The translations under genes were made by a program, and so were the position numbers. A DNA stretch of 64,000 bases from NCBI RefSeq assembly GCF_003075075.1, contig NZ_QCYM01000008.1, positions 124,001 through 188,000 on the forward strand, in the 5' to 3' direction. Positions 36,086 to 45,834 of the stretch are shown one piece after another. Within the stretch, counting starts at the first letter, position 1. Every line of letters begins with the position of its first letter. The notes under the pieces were generated by a model. That model saw only the letters and a program-made list of their open reading frames with translations, ran no database searches and was not told the origin of the DNA. The stretch comes from Labrenzia sp. 011. Its GTDB lineage: Bacteria > Pseudomonadota > Alphaproteobacteria > Rhizobiales > Stappiaceae.

Positions 36086-37087
36086 TCAGCTGTTGTACCC
36101 GCGTCCGTCCGCAGCCCGGGCAAGTTCGCGGCCGCGTTTGGCTTCCCGGCGCACGGTGTAGATTGACGCGGCGATGACGACGGCGGCCCCGGCAAGGGTT
36201 TCGAGCCGTGGCCACTGGCTGAAGACCAGGGCGCCGAAAATTGTCGCGTAGAGAAGCCGGGTGTAATCGAGGGAGGCGATGGCGGTGGCCTCACCGGCCT
36301 TGAAGGCCTGGATGTTGGCCATCTGGGCGGCCCAGGAGACGATGCCGATCAGGATCAGGATTCCCCACTGAAACGGGGTCGGGGCCTGCCAGCTGAGCAC
36401 TGCGGGAACCAGCATGATCAGCCCGACTCCGAAAGCCTGATAGGTCAGGATGGTGACCGGTGCGTCGGTCCGGGTCAGGATGCGCACCACGATCATCACC
36501 ATGCCGGCGCAGGCCGCCCCGGCGATGGCGAACAGCGCGAAGGGGTCGATGATGCCTTCGCCATCGGGCCGCAGCATCAGGATGACGCCGAGGAAACCGA
36601 CAATGGTTGCCCCCCAGCGGTGGATGCCGACCTTCTCGCCGAGCAGCCAGATGGCGAAAATCGTCAGGAAGAAGGTCTTGGAGAAGCTGATCGCAGTGGC
36701 GTCGGCCAGGGGCAGTTCAATGACGGCGGTGAACCCGAGCAGCATGGCGGTGGTGGCAAAAACGATTCGGGTAACTTGAAGACCCGGCCGTTTCGTCGCC
36801 AGAGATGTGGGCAGGCCGCCGAGAATCTTCGGAGCCACGATGACAAGCATGACCGCCTGGCGGACGACGAGGATCTGAAAGACGCTGAAATCCTGACCGA
36901 CAAGCTTGATGAGCGTGACCATGATGGAAAACAGGAAGGCCGCCAGCAGGATCCAGAGCGCACCGATGGTGTTGGGCGGCAGATGCCGGGTCTTTTCGGC
37001 AAATTTCCTGCTCAGGCGATTGCCGCTTTGCGGGCCGGAGATGCCGGTTGCCTGGGGCGGCTCCGGATCTTTTGGGTGCATGTCCAT
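36086..37087 (-). CDS. EamA/DMT family transporter
   Basis: 333 residues with about ten transmembrane helices in two EamA repeats (residues 40-175 and 185-318), preceded by a 35-residue polar N terminus. Motifs of drug/metabolite exporters: FSIMVTLIKLVGQD, LPLADATAISFSKTFFLTIFAIWLLGEKVG, and LDYTRLLYATIFGALVFSQWP. The substrate is unknown; many such proteins export amino acids or metabolites, and the S-adenosylmethionine-like subgroup is possible. AGGA upstream supports the ATG at 37087. It converges with fadD and is divergent from rimB. Confidence 0.85.
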   Translation of the reverse strand: MDMHPKDPEPPQATGISGPQSGNRLSRKFAEKTRHLPPNTIGALWILLAAFLFSIMVTLIKLVGQDFSVFQILVVRQAVMLVIVAPKILGGLPTSLATKRPGLQVTRIVFATTAMLLGFTAVIELPLADATAISFSKTFFLTIFAIWLLGEKVGIHRWGATIVGFLGVILMLRPDGEGIIDPFALFAIAGAACAGMVMIVVRILTRTDAPVTILTYQAFGVGLIMLVPAVLSWQAPTPFQWGILILIGIVSWAAQMANIQAFKAGEATAIASLDYTRLLYATIFGALVFSQWPRLETLAGAAVVIAASIYTVRREAKRGRELARAADGRGYNS

Positions 37088-37456
37088 GTTGGGTCCTGGC
37101 CCGGGAAGCTTGTGGAATGGCCGGTAGACGTGCGCTCGGCGTCGGTGACTGTCAGGCCGGGTATCAGATGGCGGTCGGCTCAAACTTAGCCGTTTTCCGG
37201 AAGAAGGGAAGAGGGCGCAGCGCAAGTTCGCCTTTCTGCCGGGCAGGGGTCCAAATGAGGAATGCCCGTTGAAGCGGTGGGCGGGCGAGGCCTGCGACTT
37301 TTCAGGAAACGGGCGGACCGCACCAGCGCGGTCGGTTGACGGAATGTATCAGCCGACGCTGCAACCATATTGCGCTTGTTACTGCGTCATGTAATGGTCG
37401 CAGGCAGGACAGGCGTTTCGACGTTCGGATCGGAAACGCTGCCAGGATTCCATTGA
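37088..37456. other. 369-base divergent gap between the EamA gene and rimB
   Basis: Should hold both promoters. No boxes, hairpins or small genes could be recognised with confidence. Confidence 0.4.
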
Positions 37457-37930
37457 ATGACAAGGTTGAAGAAGACCCGCGCCGTACTCGCATCGGAGGT
37501 CATCGGCTGGCGTGAAGTCGTCAGTCTGCCGGAGCTGGGCGTATTCGACATGCGGGCCAAGATCGACACCGGGGCACGCACGTCGGCGCTGCATGCGGAA
37601 GATCAGGAAATCTTTGAACGGAACGGGACGCGATGGGTCCGCTTCCGGGTGCCCGCATCCCGGCACCATGAGGATTTCAAGGTCGAGGTGCCGGTGCAGG
37701 ACGAGCGGGATATCAAGAACACCAGCGGTGTTCCGGAGCGCCGGATCGTGATCAGGACCGTGCTGCATCTGGGGACCCATCACTGGCATGTGGACGTTTC
37801 CCTGGCGAACCGTGCCAACATGGGCTTCGACATGATTCTCGGGCGCACGGCCATCCGGCGGCACAAGGTCCTGGTGGATTCAGGCCGGTCGTTCCTGGCG
37901 GGAAAACCCGCCGTTGCGACGAAACACTGA
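37457..37930 (+). CDS. rimB: Retropepsin-like protease, RimB/COG4067 family
   Basis: 157 residues, annotated in databases as ATP-dependent zinc protease but with a retropepsin-type aspartic core: KIDTGARTSALHA (Asp37-Thr38-Gly39) and the second-half strand MGFDMILGRTAIRRHKVLVDSGRSFL. In Pseudomonas the RimB protein trims glutamate tails that RimK adds to ribosomal protein S6. Here rimK follows after 86 bases in the same direction, supporting the same role. The N-terminal VIGWREVVSLPELGV matches the family; the whole protein is one domain. Confidence 0.85.
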   Translation: MTRLKKTRAVLASEVIGWREVVSLPELGVFDMRAKIDTGARTSALHAEDQEIFERNGTRWVRFRVPASRHHEDFKVEVPVQDERDIKNTSGVPERRIVIRTVLHLGTHHWHVDVSLANRANMGFDMILGRTAIRRHKVLVDSGRSFLAGKPAVATKH

Positions 37931-38016
37931 TTGTCACCGGCCGGGGAAACGGGGCTGACGGGGACCTATCCCGGAGCCCGTTCGGCGGACAGGATTGAAC
38001 CAGAAGGACCTATTCG

Positions 38017-38922
38017 ATGAAAATCGCAATGATGGCGCGCAATCCCGACCTCTATTCGCATCGGCGTCTCAAGGAAGCGGCTGAGGCGGCAGGTCATGAT
38101 CTGGAGACCATCAACACGCTGCGATGCTACATGAACATCGCCTCGCGGCGGCCGGAAATCTATTACAACGGCGAAAAGCTGACCGGGTTCGACGCGGTAA
38201 TCCCGCGGATCGGCGCCTCCATCACTTTCTACGGCCTCGCCGTTCTGCGCCAGTTCGAGATGATGGGGGTCTATCCCCTGAATGAATCGGTGGCGATCGG
38301 CCGCTCCCGCGACAAGCTGCGCTCGACACAGCTGCTGGCGCGAGACGGGATCGGACTTCCGGTGACCACTTTCGCCCACGATCCCAAGATGACGGAGGAA
38401 GTCCTGCGCACGGCCGGCGGCGCGCCGGTGGTGATCAAGCTTCTGGAAGGCACCCAGGGAATCGGGGTGGTTCTGGCCGATACGGAACGCTCCGCCAAAT
38501 CGGTGATCGAGGCCTTTCGCGGCGCCAACGTGAACATTCTGGTGCAGGAATTCATCAAGGAGGCCGGCGGCACCGACATTCGTGCTCTCGTGGTCGGCGG
38601 CAAGGTGATCGCGGCCATGAAGCGCACGGGCGCGGAAGGGGAATTCCGCTCCAACCTTCATCGCGGCGGCAGCGCCACGTCCATCAAGATTTCGCCGGAA
38701 GAGCGCTCGACGGCCATCCGGGCCGCCAAGTCCATGGGGCTCAACGTGTGCGGTGTGGACATGCTGCGCTCAAATCACGGACCGGTGGTGATGGAAGTCA
38801 ACTCCTCGCCCGGCCTGGAAGGCGTGGAAAAGGCGACCGGCATCGATGTGGCCGGCAAGATCATCGACTTTCTTGCCAAGAATGCTGCGGTCGGCAAGAC
38901 CAAGACAAAGGGGCGCGGCTGA
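38017..38922 (+). CDS. rimK: Ribosomal protein S6 L-glutamate ligase
   Basis: 301 residues, ATP-grasp ligase adding glutamates to the C terminus of ribosomal protein S6. Features: [18 protein letters not shown] start, [32 protein letters not shown] pre-grasp loop, [18 protein letters not shown] nucleotide-binding strand, [19 protein letters not shown] and the Mg-binding [19 protein letters not shown] (about 252-270). Length equals the E. coli protein. It is the centre of the rimB-rimK-AstE-like unit. Confidence 0.94.
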   Translation: MKIAMMARNPDLYSHRRLKEAAEAAGHDLETINTLRCYMNIASRRPEIYYNGEKLTGFDAVIPRIGASITFYGLAVLRQFEMMGVYPLNESVAIGRSRDKLRSTQLLARDGIGLPVTTFAHDPKMTEEVLRTAGGAPVVIKLLEGTQGIGVVLADTERSAKSVIEAFRGANVNILVQEFIKEAGGTDIRALVVGGKVIAAMKRTGAEGEFRSNLHRGGSATSIKISPEERSTAIRAAKSMGLNVCGVDMLRSNHGPVVMEVNSSPGLEGVEKATGIDVAGKIIDFLAKNAAVGKTKTKGRG

Positions 38923-39017
38923 CAATGAACGCCGGGTGGACCGGCCAGGGCCGACGCCCTGCAGGTGCCGCCTTTCTGCGTCCCTGAGCAACCGTGAGCG
39001 AACCGAAAGAGCGAAAC

Positions 39018-40073
39018 ATGCAGGCCAGTCCCTTCCATATCGGTGATCATGTGGTGGCGCCGGGAACCCGGCGCACGGTGGACCTGCCGGTCAGCGTCCT
39101 TTCGGATCACACGCCAGTGACCATGTCCGTGCATGTGCTGCACGGTCGGAAGCCGGGGCCGGTGCTGTTCGTCAGCGCCGCGGTGCATGGCGACGAGGTG
39201 ATCGGTGTGGAGATCGCCCGGCGGCTGCTGAAGGCGCCGCAGCTGGAGGCCCCGGAGCTGGAGAAGCTCAAGGGCACGGTGATGGTGGTGCCGATCGTCA
39301 ATGCCTTCGGGTTTCTCAACCATTCCCGTTATCTGCCGGACCGCCGCGATCTGAACCGCTCCTTTCCCGGTAGTGTCAAGGGGTCTCTGGCGGGGCGTCT
39401 GGCCAATCTGTTCATGACCGAAATCGTCAGCCGCGCCGACTATGGAATCGACCTGCATTCGGCGGCAGTGCATCGGGCGAACCTGCCGCAAATCCGCGTT
39501 TCGCCCTCCCGGCCCGAAACCCTGGTCCTCGCGAAAGCCTTCGGTGCTCCGGTCATCCTGACCTCCAAGGTCCGTGAGGGATCCATGCGCGAGGCCGCGC
39601 AGTCGCGGGGCAAGGATGTCCTGGTGTTCGAGGCGGGGGAGGGATTGCGGTTCGACGAGATGTCCATCCGTGCCGGTGTCTCCGGCATCCTGCGGGTGAT
39701 GCGTACGCTGAAGATGCTCGGTCCGAAAGGTATCACGCGGCCGAAAGTCCACTCCATCCTGACAAAATCCAGCTACTGGGTCCGGTCTCCGGCGGGGGGG
39801 CTGCTCAGGCCGTACAAGTCGATCGGCGATGTGGTGGAGCCGCAGATGCTTCTGGGCATCGTGTCCGACCCGTTCGGCGAGAGCGAGCGCAATGTCGTTG
39901 CCGAGTTTGGCGGGCTGATCGTCGGACGTTCGAATCTGCCGGTTGTCAACGAGGGGGACGGCCTGTTTCATATTGCCGATGTCAGCGAGAAATACGATGC
40001 CGAGCTGACCCTGGACAGTCTGGCCTCCCAGCTGGAAGCAGATCCCTTGTTCGATGAGGATGAAATCATCTAG
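39018..40073 (+). CDS. Succinylglutamate desuccinylase/aspartoacylase family protein
   Basis: 351 residues from the ATG at 39018; a GTG at 38994 is also possible since neither has a strong ribosome binding site. A zinc carboxypeptidase-like M14 fold: HGDE (His57, Glu60) provides metal ligands, RDLNRSFPG binds substrate carboxylate, and DLHSA supplies the third ligand. The C-terminal ~100 residues (SYWVRSPAGGLLRP onwards) form the usual beta domain. It follows rimK by about 95 bases. Its placement with rimB and rimK suggests action on glutamylated or N-acylated amino acids, but this is inference. Confidence 0.86.
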   Translation: MQASPFHIGDHVVAPGTRRTVDLPVSVLSDHTPVTMSVHVLHGRKPGPVLFVSAAVHGDEVIGVEIARRLLKAPQLEAPELEKLKGTVMVVPIVNAFGFLNHSRYLPDRRDLNRSFPGSVKGSLAGRLANLFMTEIVSRADYGIDLHSAAVHRANLPQIRVSPSRPETLVLAKAFGAPVILTSKVREGSMREAAQSRGKDVLVFEAGEGLRFDEMSIRAGVSGILRVMRTLKMLGPKGITRPKVHSILTKSSYWVRSPAGGLLRPYKSIGDVVEPQMLLGIVSDPFGESERNVVAEFGGLIVGRSNLPVVNEGDGLFHIADVSEKYDAELTLDSLASQLEADPLFDEDEII

Positions 40074-40282
40074 ACTGGGTCAAGTCGCGCCCATAAGAAT
40101 GCCGGTCAAATGCGTTTTGGCGCATTCGCTGTTTCTTCGCCGCCAGATGCCATGCGGTTTTCAGGCGATTGATGCGATACTGCCCTCTGGTTTCATCCGC
40201 CATTGAGCATTATGATCACGCAATCGCTCCTGGTGTTCGGAATTCCCGGGAAGATCTTCCCAAAAACTGCAGGTCCAGTTTC

Positions 40283-42580
40283 ATGAACCAATTGGTCACT
40301 CCGAAATTCGGTGTCGGTGCCCCGTTGCGCCGCAAGGAAGACGAGCCGCTCCTGACGGGGCACGGCATTTATACGGGCGATTACAGCCCGGAAGGATGCC
40401 TTCACAGCTATGTCCTGCGTTCGTCCATGGCTCATGCGAGAATCAGCCTCGGCAATGTGGACGAGATCCGCGCGATGGATGGTGTCCGGATGGTGCTGAC
40501 GGGGGCGGAGCTTGCCGGAAAGTCCATGCCGTGCCTGGCACGGCTGAAACAGATCGACGGGACCGATTATCCCGTTCCGGAGCAGCCGGTCCTGTGTTCC
40601 GACACCGTGCGCTACGTGGGCGATGCGATCGCCTTCATCGTCGCCGACAGCCTGGATGCCGCCCGCCAGGCGGGGGAACAGCTGGAAGTCGACTACGAAC
40701 CGCTCGATGTGGTTGTCGGCATTGAAAAGGCTCTTGCGCCCGGTGCGCCGGTCGTCTGGCCGGAGTTCGGCTCCAATGTTGCCTTCACCTTCGGTCAGGG
40801 GGACGAGGTCCGGACGGAAGAGGCTTTCGCCGGGGCAGACAGGATCGTCTCCATCGATCTGGTCAACAACAGGATCGTCGCAAACTATATGGAACTGCGC
40901 GGCTGTGTTGCCGAGTTCAGCTCTGAAAGCGGCCGCTTCAAGCTGACCCTGGGAACCCAGGGCGGCCACGGCATGCGCAACACCATCTGCCGGATTCTGG
41001 GCCTTCCGGAGGAGGATCTGCAGGTGATCACGCCGGAAGTGGGCGGTGGTTTCGGAACCAAGGGATTCTGTTTCCGCGAATACCCGCTGACATTGATCGC
41101 TGCCCGCGAGCTCGGCCGGCCGGTGCGCTGGGCCGGGGAGCGCATGGATCACTTCGTCACCGATGCCCATGGCCGGGACAATCTCAGCCATGCGGAGCTG
41201 GCGCTGGACGATGAGGGCAGGATTCTCGGGCTGAAGGTGGACGTCAAGGCAGCCATGGGCGCCTATCTGCACCAGTATGGCCCGTTCATTCCCCATGTCG
41301 GCACGTCCATGTCTTCCGGTCTCTACGACATCCCCGCCGTTTTCGCCAAGGTGGAAGGGGTCTACATGCATACGGTACCCACCGATGCCTTCCGCGGTGC
41401 GGGACGACCGGAAGCGGCCTATCTCATCGAGAGGCTCATCGACAAGGCGGGCGAGGAAACCGGACTCGGTCCGGTGGAAATCCGCAAGCGGAATTTCATC
41501 CGGCCGGAGCAGCTGCCCTATACGACCCAGACGGGCCGCATGTATGACACGGGCGAATTCACCGGCCATCTGGACAAGGCCCTGGAGGTTGCCGACTGGG
41601 CGGGCTTCAAGACGCGCCAGGCAGCCAGCGCCGCCCGGGGGAAATACCGGGGTATCGGCATCTGCTCCTATGTGGAAGCCTGTGCCTTTCCCGGCAGCGA
41701 GGAAGCGACGCTCGAGCTCGACACCGAGGGCAGCCTGACGCTGCTGATCGGCACACAGACCAACGGCCAGGGCCACGCAACCGCCTACAGTCAGGTGGTC
41801 GCGGAACAGTTCGGCGTCACCATCGACGACGTGGAAGTCATCCAGGGCGATACGGACCGGGTGCGCAAGGGCGGTGGTACCGGAGGATCGCGGTCGATCC
41901 CCATCGGTCTGCCGTCGGTGCGCGACGCCGGTGTCGCCTTGGTCAAGAAGATCAAGGAGCTGGCCGCGGATCAGCTGGAAGCCGGGATCGAGGATCTGGA
42001 ACTGGAAAGCGGTGTCGTGCGGGTCGTGGGCACGGACCAGCAGGTGACGCTGGCCGAAATCGCCGCCATGGCGGGCGAGACGCTGAAGGCCAGCGAAGAG
42101 GTCCGTCAGAGCGAGGCCACCTATCCGAACGGCACGCATATCTGCGAGGTGGAGGTCGATCCGGAGACCGGCGATGTCACGGTGGAGAACTATGTCATCG
42201 TCGACGATTTCGGGGTCACGGTGAACCCGATTCTGCTCGCCGGCCAGGTCTACGGCGGCACGGTCTCGGCGATCAGCCAGGCGCTGTGCGAGCATACGGT
42301 CTATGACGACGACGGGCAGCTTCTGACAGCGTCGCTGCTGGATTATCAGATGATCCGTGCGGCGGATCTTCCCGATATCCATTTCGAGACCCGCAACATT
42401 CCCTCAACGACCAACGCCATGGGCATCAAGGGGGCCGGCGAGGCCGGTTCCATCGGCGGATGCGCTGCCGTGATGAACGCGGTCCAGATGGCGCTCAAGG
42501 AGGGGGCCGGGGTCAGCGAAGTGATCGACATGCCCGCCACCCCGCTTCGGGTATGGGACGCGATCCGGGCGGCAGGCTAG
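40283..42580 (+). CDS. Molybdopterin-binding subunit, CoxL/xanthine dehydrogenase family (orphan)
   Basis: 765 residues, large subunit of a molybdenum hydroxylase related to form II aerobic CO dehydrogenase. The N-terminal GVGAPLRRKEDEPLLTG is CoxL-like; GGGFGTKGFCFREYPL, the active-site loop DAFRGAGRPEAAY (FRGAGR at 370-375; form I CODH would read AYxCSFR) and the catalytic Glu in GIKGAGEAGSIGG near the C terminus are present. True CO oxidation is therefore unlikely and the substrate unknown. The FAD (CoxM) and 2Fe-2S (CoxS) subunits are not adjacent, so partners must be encoded elsewhere. AGG upstream of the ATG is weak. Confidence 0.88.
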   Translation: MNQLVTPKFGVGAPLRRKEDEPLLTGHGIYTGDYSPEGCLHSYVLRSSMAHARISLGNVDEIRAMDGVRMVLTGAELAGKSMPCLARLKQIDGTDYPVPEQPVLCSDTVRYVGDAIAFIVADSLDAARQAGEQLEVDYEPLDVVVGIEKALAPGAPVVWPEFGSNVAFTFGQGDEVRTEEAFAGADRIVSIDLVNNRIVANYMELRGCVAEFSSESGRFKLTLGTQGGHGMRNTICRILGLPEEDLQVITPEVGGGFGTKGFCFREYPLTLIAARELGRPVRWAGERMDHFVTDAHGRDNLSHAELALDDEGRILGLKVDVKAAMGAYLHQYGPFIPHVGTSMSSGLYDIPAVFAKVEGVYMHTVPTDAFRGAGRPEAAYLIERLIDKAGEETGLGPVEIRKRNFIRPEQLPYTTQTGRMYDTGEFTGHLDKALEVADWAGFKTRQAASAARGKYRGIGICSYVEACAFPGSEEATLELDTEGSLTLLIGTQTNGQGHATAYSQVVAEQFGVTIDDVEVIQGDTDRVRKGGGTGGSRSIPIGLPSVRDAGVALVKKIKELAADQLEAGIEDLELESGVVRVVGTDQQVTLAEIAAMAGETLKASEEVRQSEATYPNGTHICEVEVDPETGDVTVENYVIVDDFGVTVNPILLAGQVYGGTVSAISQALCEHTVYDDDGQLLTASLLDYQMIRAADLPDIHFETRNIPSTTNAMGIKGAGEAGSIGGCAAVMNAVQMALKEGAGVSEVIDMPATPLRVWDAIRAAG

Positions 42581-42638
42581 CGGCGCGCGCAGACACGGGG
42601 ACGTATACAGACGGCTGGTCCCCCGGACAGATGAACCG

Positions 42639-42667
42639 AAGGCCGGTGGCAGGACACCGGCCTTTTT
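42639..42667 (+). terminator. Rho-independent terminator after the CoxL-like gene
   Basis: AAGGCCGGTG (42639-42648) pairs perfectly with CACCGGCCTT (42655-42664) over a 6-base loop and runs into TTTTT. It ends the CoxL-like transcript 60 bases after the stop codon. Confidence 0.88.
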
Positions 42668-42881
42668 GCTGTGCAAAAGGACTGTGCCATCGGGCGGCCT
42701 GATCCGCGCGGATAAATGCTTCTGCTGCCCGTGCCTTCGCCCGATGAGGCAAGGCTGACGCGAATGTGTCTGTGGTTTGTTGCAAATAGACGTTTGAAAT
42801 GGCTGGTTCTTGCCGCAATCTGAGCGGACATCTTTCGTTTGTCGTTCGTTTCAATTCCTTCCAGAAACAGGAACTCCCCCT

Positions 42882-44135
42882 GTGTTCAAGTCTTTCTTTC
42901 CAAGACCCCGGCTGTTTTTCATCTCCGCCATCCTGTGGTCCCTGGCCGCCGTGCTGGCATGGTACGGCTTTGCGGACGATCTCGGCGGACCGCTCGGATT
43001 TGGCACCATGCCGGAAGATGCGGAACGGCCGATCGGCCTGAGTTTCTTCATCACGCCGGATTTTCTCTGGTTCTACGTCTATTACGCGGCCTGCACGGGG
43101 ATCTTCGGCGGGGTCTGGTGGTTCTTTTCGCGAGACCACCCGTGGCAGGTGTGGTCGATCTGGGGATCCTCGCTGATCATCTTCACGACCTATTTTTCCG
43201 TTCAGGTCTCGGTGGCGATCAACAACTGGCGGCGGCCCTTCGGCGACACGCTGCAAAATGCCCTGCAAGGGGACAAGGGTGTCACCGCGGGAGATTTCTA
43301 CGCACTGATGCTCAGTTTCGCGGAGATCGTTTCCCTGAGCGTGACCCTTTACATCGTGACGCGGTTTTTCGTCAGCCACTACGTCTTCCGCTGGCGCACC
43401 GCGATGAACGACTATTACGTCAGCAAGTGGACCAACGTGCGGCACATCGAAGGGGCCTCGCAGCGTATCCAGGAAGACACCATGCGTTTCGCGCTGATCA
43501 TGGAAGGGCTGGGGGTCTCCATGATCGATGCGGTCATGACCCTGATCGCCTTCCTGCCGGTCCTGTTCTCCCTGTCCGGATACGTGCAGACACTGCCGAT
43601 CATTGGCGAGATACCCGCGCCCCTGTTCACGATGGCCATTCTGTGGTCGCTGTTCGGCACGGTTCTTCTGGCGGTGGTGGGGATCAAGCTGCCGGGGCTG
43701 GAGTTCCACAACCAGCGGGTCGAGGCGGCTTACCGCAAGGAACTCGTCTATGGCGAGGATCACGAGGACCGGGCGCAGCCCGCCACCCTGCAGGAGCTGT
43801 TCACCAATGTGCGGCGCAACTATTTCCGCCTCTATTTCCACTACCTCTATTTCAACCTCACCCGCAGTGTCTACCTGCAGGCGGACAACCTGTTCACCTA
43901 TTTCCTTCTTGTTCCAACCATGGTAGCCGGTACCATCACCTATGGGATCGTCCAGCAGATCCTGACTGCATTCGGACAGGTATCCTCCTCGTTCCAGTAT
44001 CTGGTCAATTCCTGGACCACCATCATCGAGCTGCTTTCCATCTACAAACGCCTGAAAGGCTTTGAGGTCTCCATTGCCGAGCGGGAAAGCCTGATGGCGG
44101 ATGGCCCGGGTGCCCGGCCGGTCGAGGGAGCATAA
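42882..44135 (+). CDS. bacA: BacA/SbmA-like peptide transporter
   Basis: 417 residues, inner-membrane proton-driven importer of peptides (microcins, NCR peptides, bleomycin) of the SbmA/BacA family; in rhizobia it is needed for chronic host infection and lipid A very-long-chain fatty acid modification. Diagnostic stretches: [65 protein letters not shown] and [22 protein letters not shown]. The start is a GTG at 42882 (VFKSFFPRP aligns with MFKSFFPKP of SbmA), with AGGA ten bases upstream. The longer frame from 42810 has no homology. Confidence 0.94.
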   Translation: MFKSFFPRPRLFFISAILWSLAAVLAWYGFADDLGGPLGFGTMPEDAERPIGLSFFITPDFLWFYVYYAACTGIFGGVWWFFSRDHPWQVWSIWGSSLIIFTTYFSVQVSVAINNWRRPFGDTLQNALQGDKGVTAGDFYALMLSFAEIVSLSVTLYIVTRFFVSHYVFRWRTAMNDYYVSKWTNVRHIEGASQRIQEDTMRFALIMEGLGVSMIDAVMTLIAFLPVLFSLSGYVQTLPIIGEIPAPLFTMAILWSLFGTVLLAVVGIKLPGLEFHNQRVEAAYRKELVYGEDHEDRAQPATLQELFTNVRRNYFRLYFHYLYFNLTRSVYLQADNLFTYFLLVPTMVAGTITYGIVQQILTAFGQVSSSFQYLVNSWTTIIELLSIYKRLKGFEVSIAERESLMADGPGARPVEGA

Positions 44136-44237
44136 ACCGGGGCCGCCGATCCGGTCCGGTCCAATCCGATCCTCGCGGTTCTGCGGCCCGACGCACCGCG
44201 TGAGACTTCTGTCTGCGCCGGGCCGCGGAAGATCAGC

Positions 44238-45239
44238 ATGACGCTTGGGAGCGCAAAATCCAGCGTTGCGGGTCCGCCTGCGCAGGCAGGCATGACCCGT
44301 CACGCACCTCTGCTCGGGATTTCCCTGAAACTGGCGTCGACCATCGCCTTTTTCATGATGGCGACCGCCCTGAAGATTGCGGCCGATACCGTGCCCATCG
44401 GCGAACTGGTCTTCGCGCGCAATTTCTTCGGCCTGTTTCCGGTCCTTCTGATGGTGGCCATGCGCGGGGAACTGGCGCAGGCCTTCCGTACGAAGAACCC
44501 GAAAGGGCATCTGACCCGCGCGACGGTCGGACTTTCCGCCATGGTCTGCTCGTTCACGGCCCTTTATCTGCTGCCGCTGCCGGACGCCACGGCCATCGGC
44601 TTTGCCACGCCGCTGTTCGTGGTCGTGCTGGCGTTTTTCCTTCTGGGAGAGACTGTGCGGATCTATCGCTGGAGCGCTGTCGTGGTCGGGTTCCTCGGCA
44701 TCCTGGTGGTGCTGTCACCGCATCTGGGCGAAAAGGAACTCGACAACGCCTCGACGCTCGGTGCGCTGCTGGGCATTGCCGGTGCCGGTTTCGGCGCGCT
44801 TGCCATGATCACGGTACGCAAGCTGTGCGAGACGGAACGCACTTCGACCATCGTCACCTGGTTTGCCGGGTCGGCGACGGTCCTGTCGCTGCTGACCCTG
44901 CCGCTGGGGCTTGTCATCCCGGAATTTGCCTGGGTGGTTCCGGATGCGGGAACAGCCGGCCTGATGCTGCTGGTCGGGCTCGCCGGGGGCGTCGGCCAGA
45001 TCCTGCTGACCCAGAGCTACCGCTTCGCGGATGCGTCCACGATCGCCCCGTTCGACTATGTGAACATGCTCTGGGCGATCATCGTCGGCTGGTTGATCTT
45101 TTCGGAGATGCCGGTTCCGGAGGTGGTGATCGGCGCGCTTATCGTCATCGCCGCCGGCGTGTTCGTCATCTACCGCGAACACAAGCTCGGCCTCGACCGC
45201 ACCAAGGCCCGCCGGGCCTCGTCGCCGTCGAAATCATGA
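44238..45239 (+). CDS. EamA/DMT family transporter
   Basis: 333 residues with about ten transmembrane spans in two EamA repeats (residues 28-160 and 172-305). LLPLPDATAIGFATPLFVVVLAFFLLGETV and FDYVNMLWAIIVGWLIFSEMPVPEV are the repeat ends. A second possible start is ATG 44292 (MTRHAPLLGI), which removes 18 polar residues and begins nearer the first helix. It is a paralogue, not a close copy, of the exporter at 36086. Substrate unknown. It lies about 100 bases after bacA on the same strand. Confidence 0.85.
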   Translation: MTLGSAKSSVAGPPAQAGMTRHAPLLGISLKLASTIAFFMMATALKIAADTVPIGELVFARNFFGLFPVLLMVAMRGELAQAFRTKNPKGHLTRATVGLSAMVCSFTALYLLPLPDATAIGFATPLFVVVLAFFLLGETVRIYRWSAVVVGFLGILVVLSPHLGEKELDNASTLGALLGIAGAGFGALAMITVRKLCETERTSTIVTWFAGSATVLSLLTLPLGLVIPEFAWVVPDAGTAGLMLLVGLAGGVGQILLTQSYRFADASTIAPFDYVNMLWAIIVGWLIFSEMPVPEVVIGALIVIAAGVFVIYREHKLGLDRTKARRASSPSKS

Positions 45240-45277
45240 GTTTCCCCGCTCGGGTAAAACCTTAACCCGCAAACGCT

Positions 45278-45331
45278 GTCCCGGCCTTGAGCCGGGACCT
45301 TTCCTGCATGGGCCCCGGCGCAACGCCGGGG
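45278..45331. repeat. REP-like double palindrome
   Basis: Two GC-rich hairpins in tandem: GTCCCGGC CTTGA GCCGGGAC (45278-45298) and CCCCGGCG CAA CGCCGGGG (45313-45331). The first is the type of interspersed palindrome common between genes in this bacterial order. It sits between two convergent genes and may also stop transcription. I saw only this copy in the window. Confidence 0.6.
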
Positions 45332-45358
45332 CGGCATTCGATGTCCTGAATTGTGCAG

Positions 45359-45760
45359 TTACTGCGGCTTGTAGTCGAAGGTCTCGACGGCGCTTTTCGT
45401 TCCGTCCGGAAAGGCCAGCTGCACGCTGACGGACTGGGTCGATCCATCGGGACGCTCGATATAGGGCTTGTCCTTGACGACGGCGTTCGGGTTGTCCGGG
45501 TCACAGGGATCCAGTTCCCAGATCTGGTCCAGCGGGCTGCCGTTCACGCCATAGAAAACATAGTCGATGCCGCATTTCCACGCTTCCAGGTGGGTGAAAT
45601 AGATCAGTTCCTGGCCCTGCCAGTCACGGAACGCCACCCAGTTGGCCTTGGTCATCTCGAGGATCTGCTTGATCTGTTCGGGCGGCATGCCCTGAGCGGT
45701 GGCCGGAAGGGGCAGGAAGCTGAGGCCCAGTATGAGGGCGGCTGATTTCAAAATGCGCAT
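45359..45760 (-). CDS. Secreted hypothetical protein
   Basis: 133 residues. Residues 1-22 are a signal peptide ending in ATAQ. The mature part is WxxFRDWQGQELIYFTHLEAWKCGIDYVFYGVNG, then a short acidic stretch DPCDPDNPNAV and a C-terminal beta-rich section with TQSVSVQLAFPDG. Two cysteines could form a disulfide. I do not recognise a named family. It is followed within 80 bases upstream by the stand-alone Lrp-like domain gene on the same strand, but no functional tie is apparent. Confidence 0.78.
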   Translation of the reverse strand: MRILKSAALILGLSFLPLPATAQGMPPEQIKQILEMTKANWVAFRDWQGQELIYFTHLEAWKCGIDYVFYGVNGSPLDQIWELDPCDPDNPNAVVKDKPYIERPDGSTQSVSVQLAFPDGTKSAVETFDYKPQ

Positions 45761-45834
45761 GAAATATCTCCTTAATCAGGGGAGCGCTGGAAAAATCATC
45801 CCGCCGGTCTGTCTTCACAGCCCGGCGGGATGGC

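Noticed and set aside
40193..42382. 729-codon minus-strand frame opposite the CoxL-like gene
   Set aside because: Mirrors the molybdoenzyme codons and has no recognisable protein features.
42513..44510. 665-codon open frame on the minus strand opposite bacA
   Set aside because: Antisense of bacA and the start of the EamA gene, with His/Gln/Arg-rich composition typical of shadow frames.
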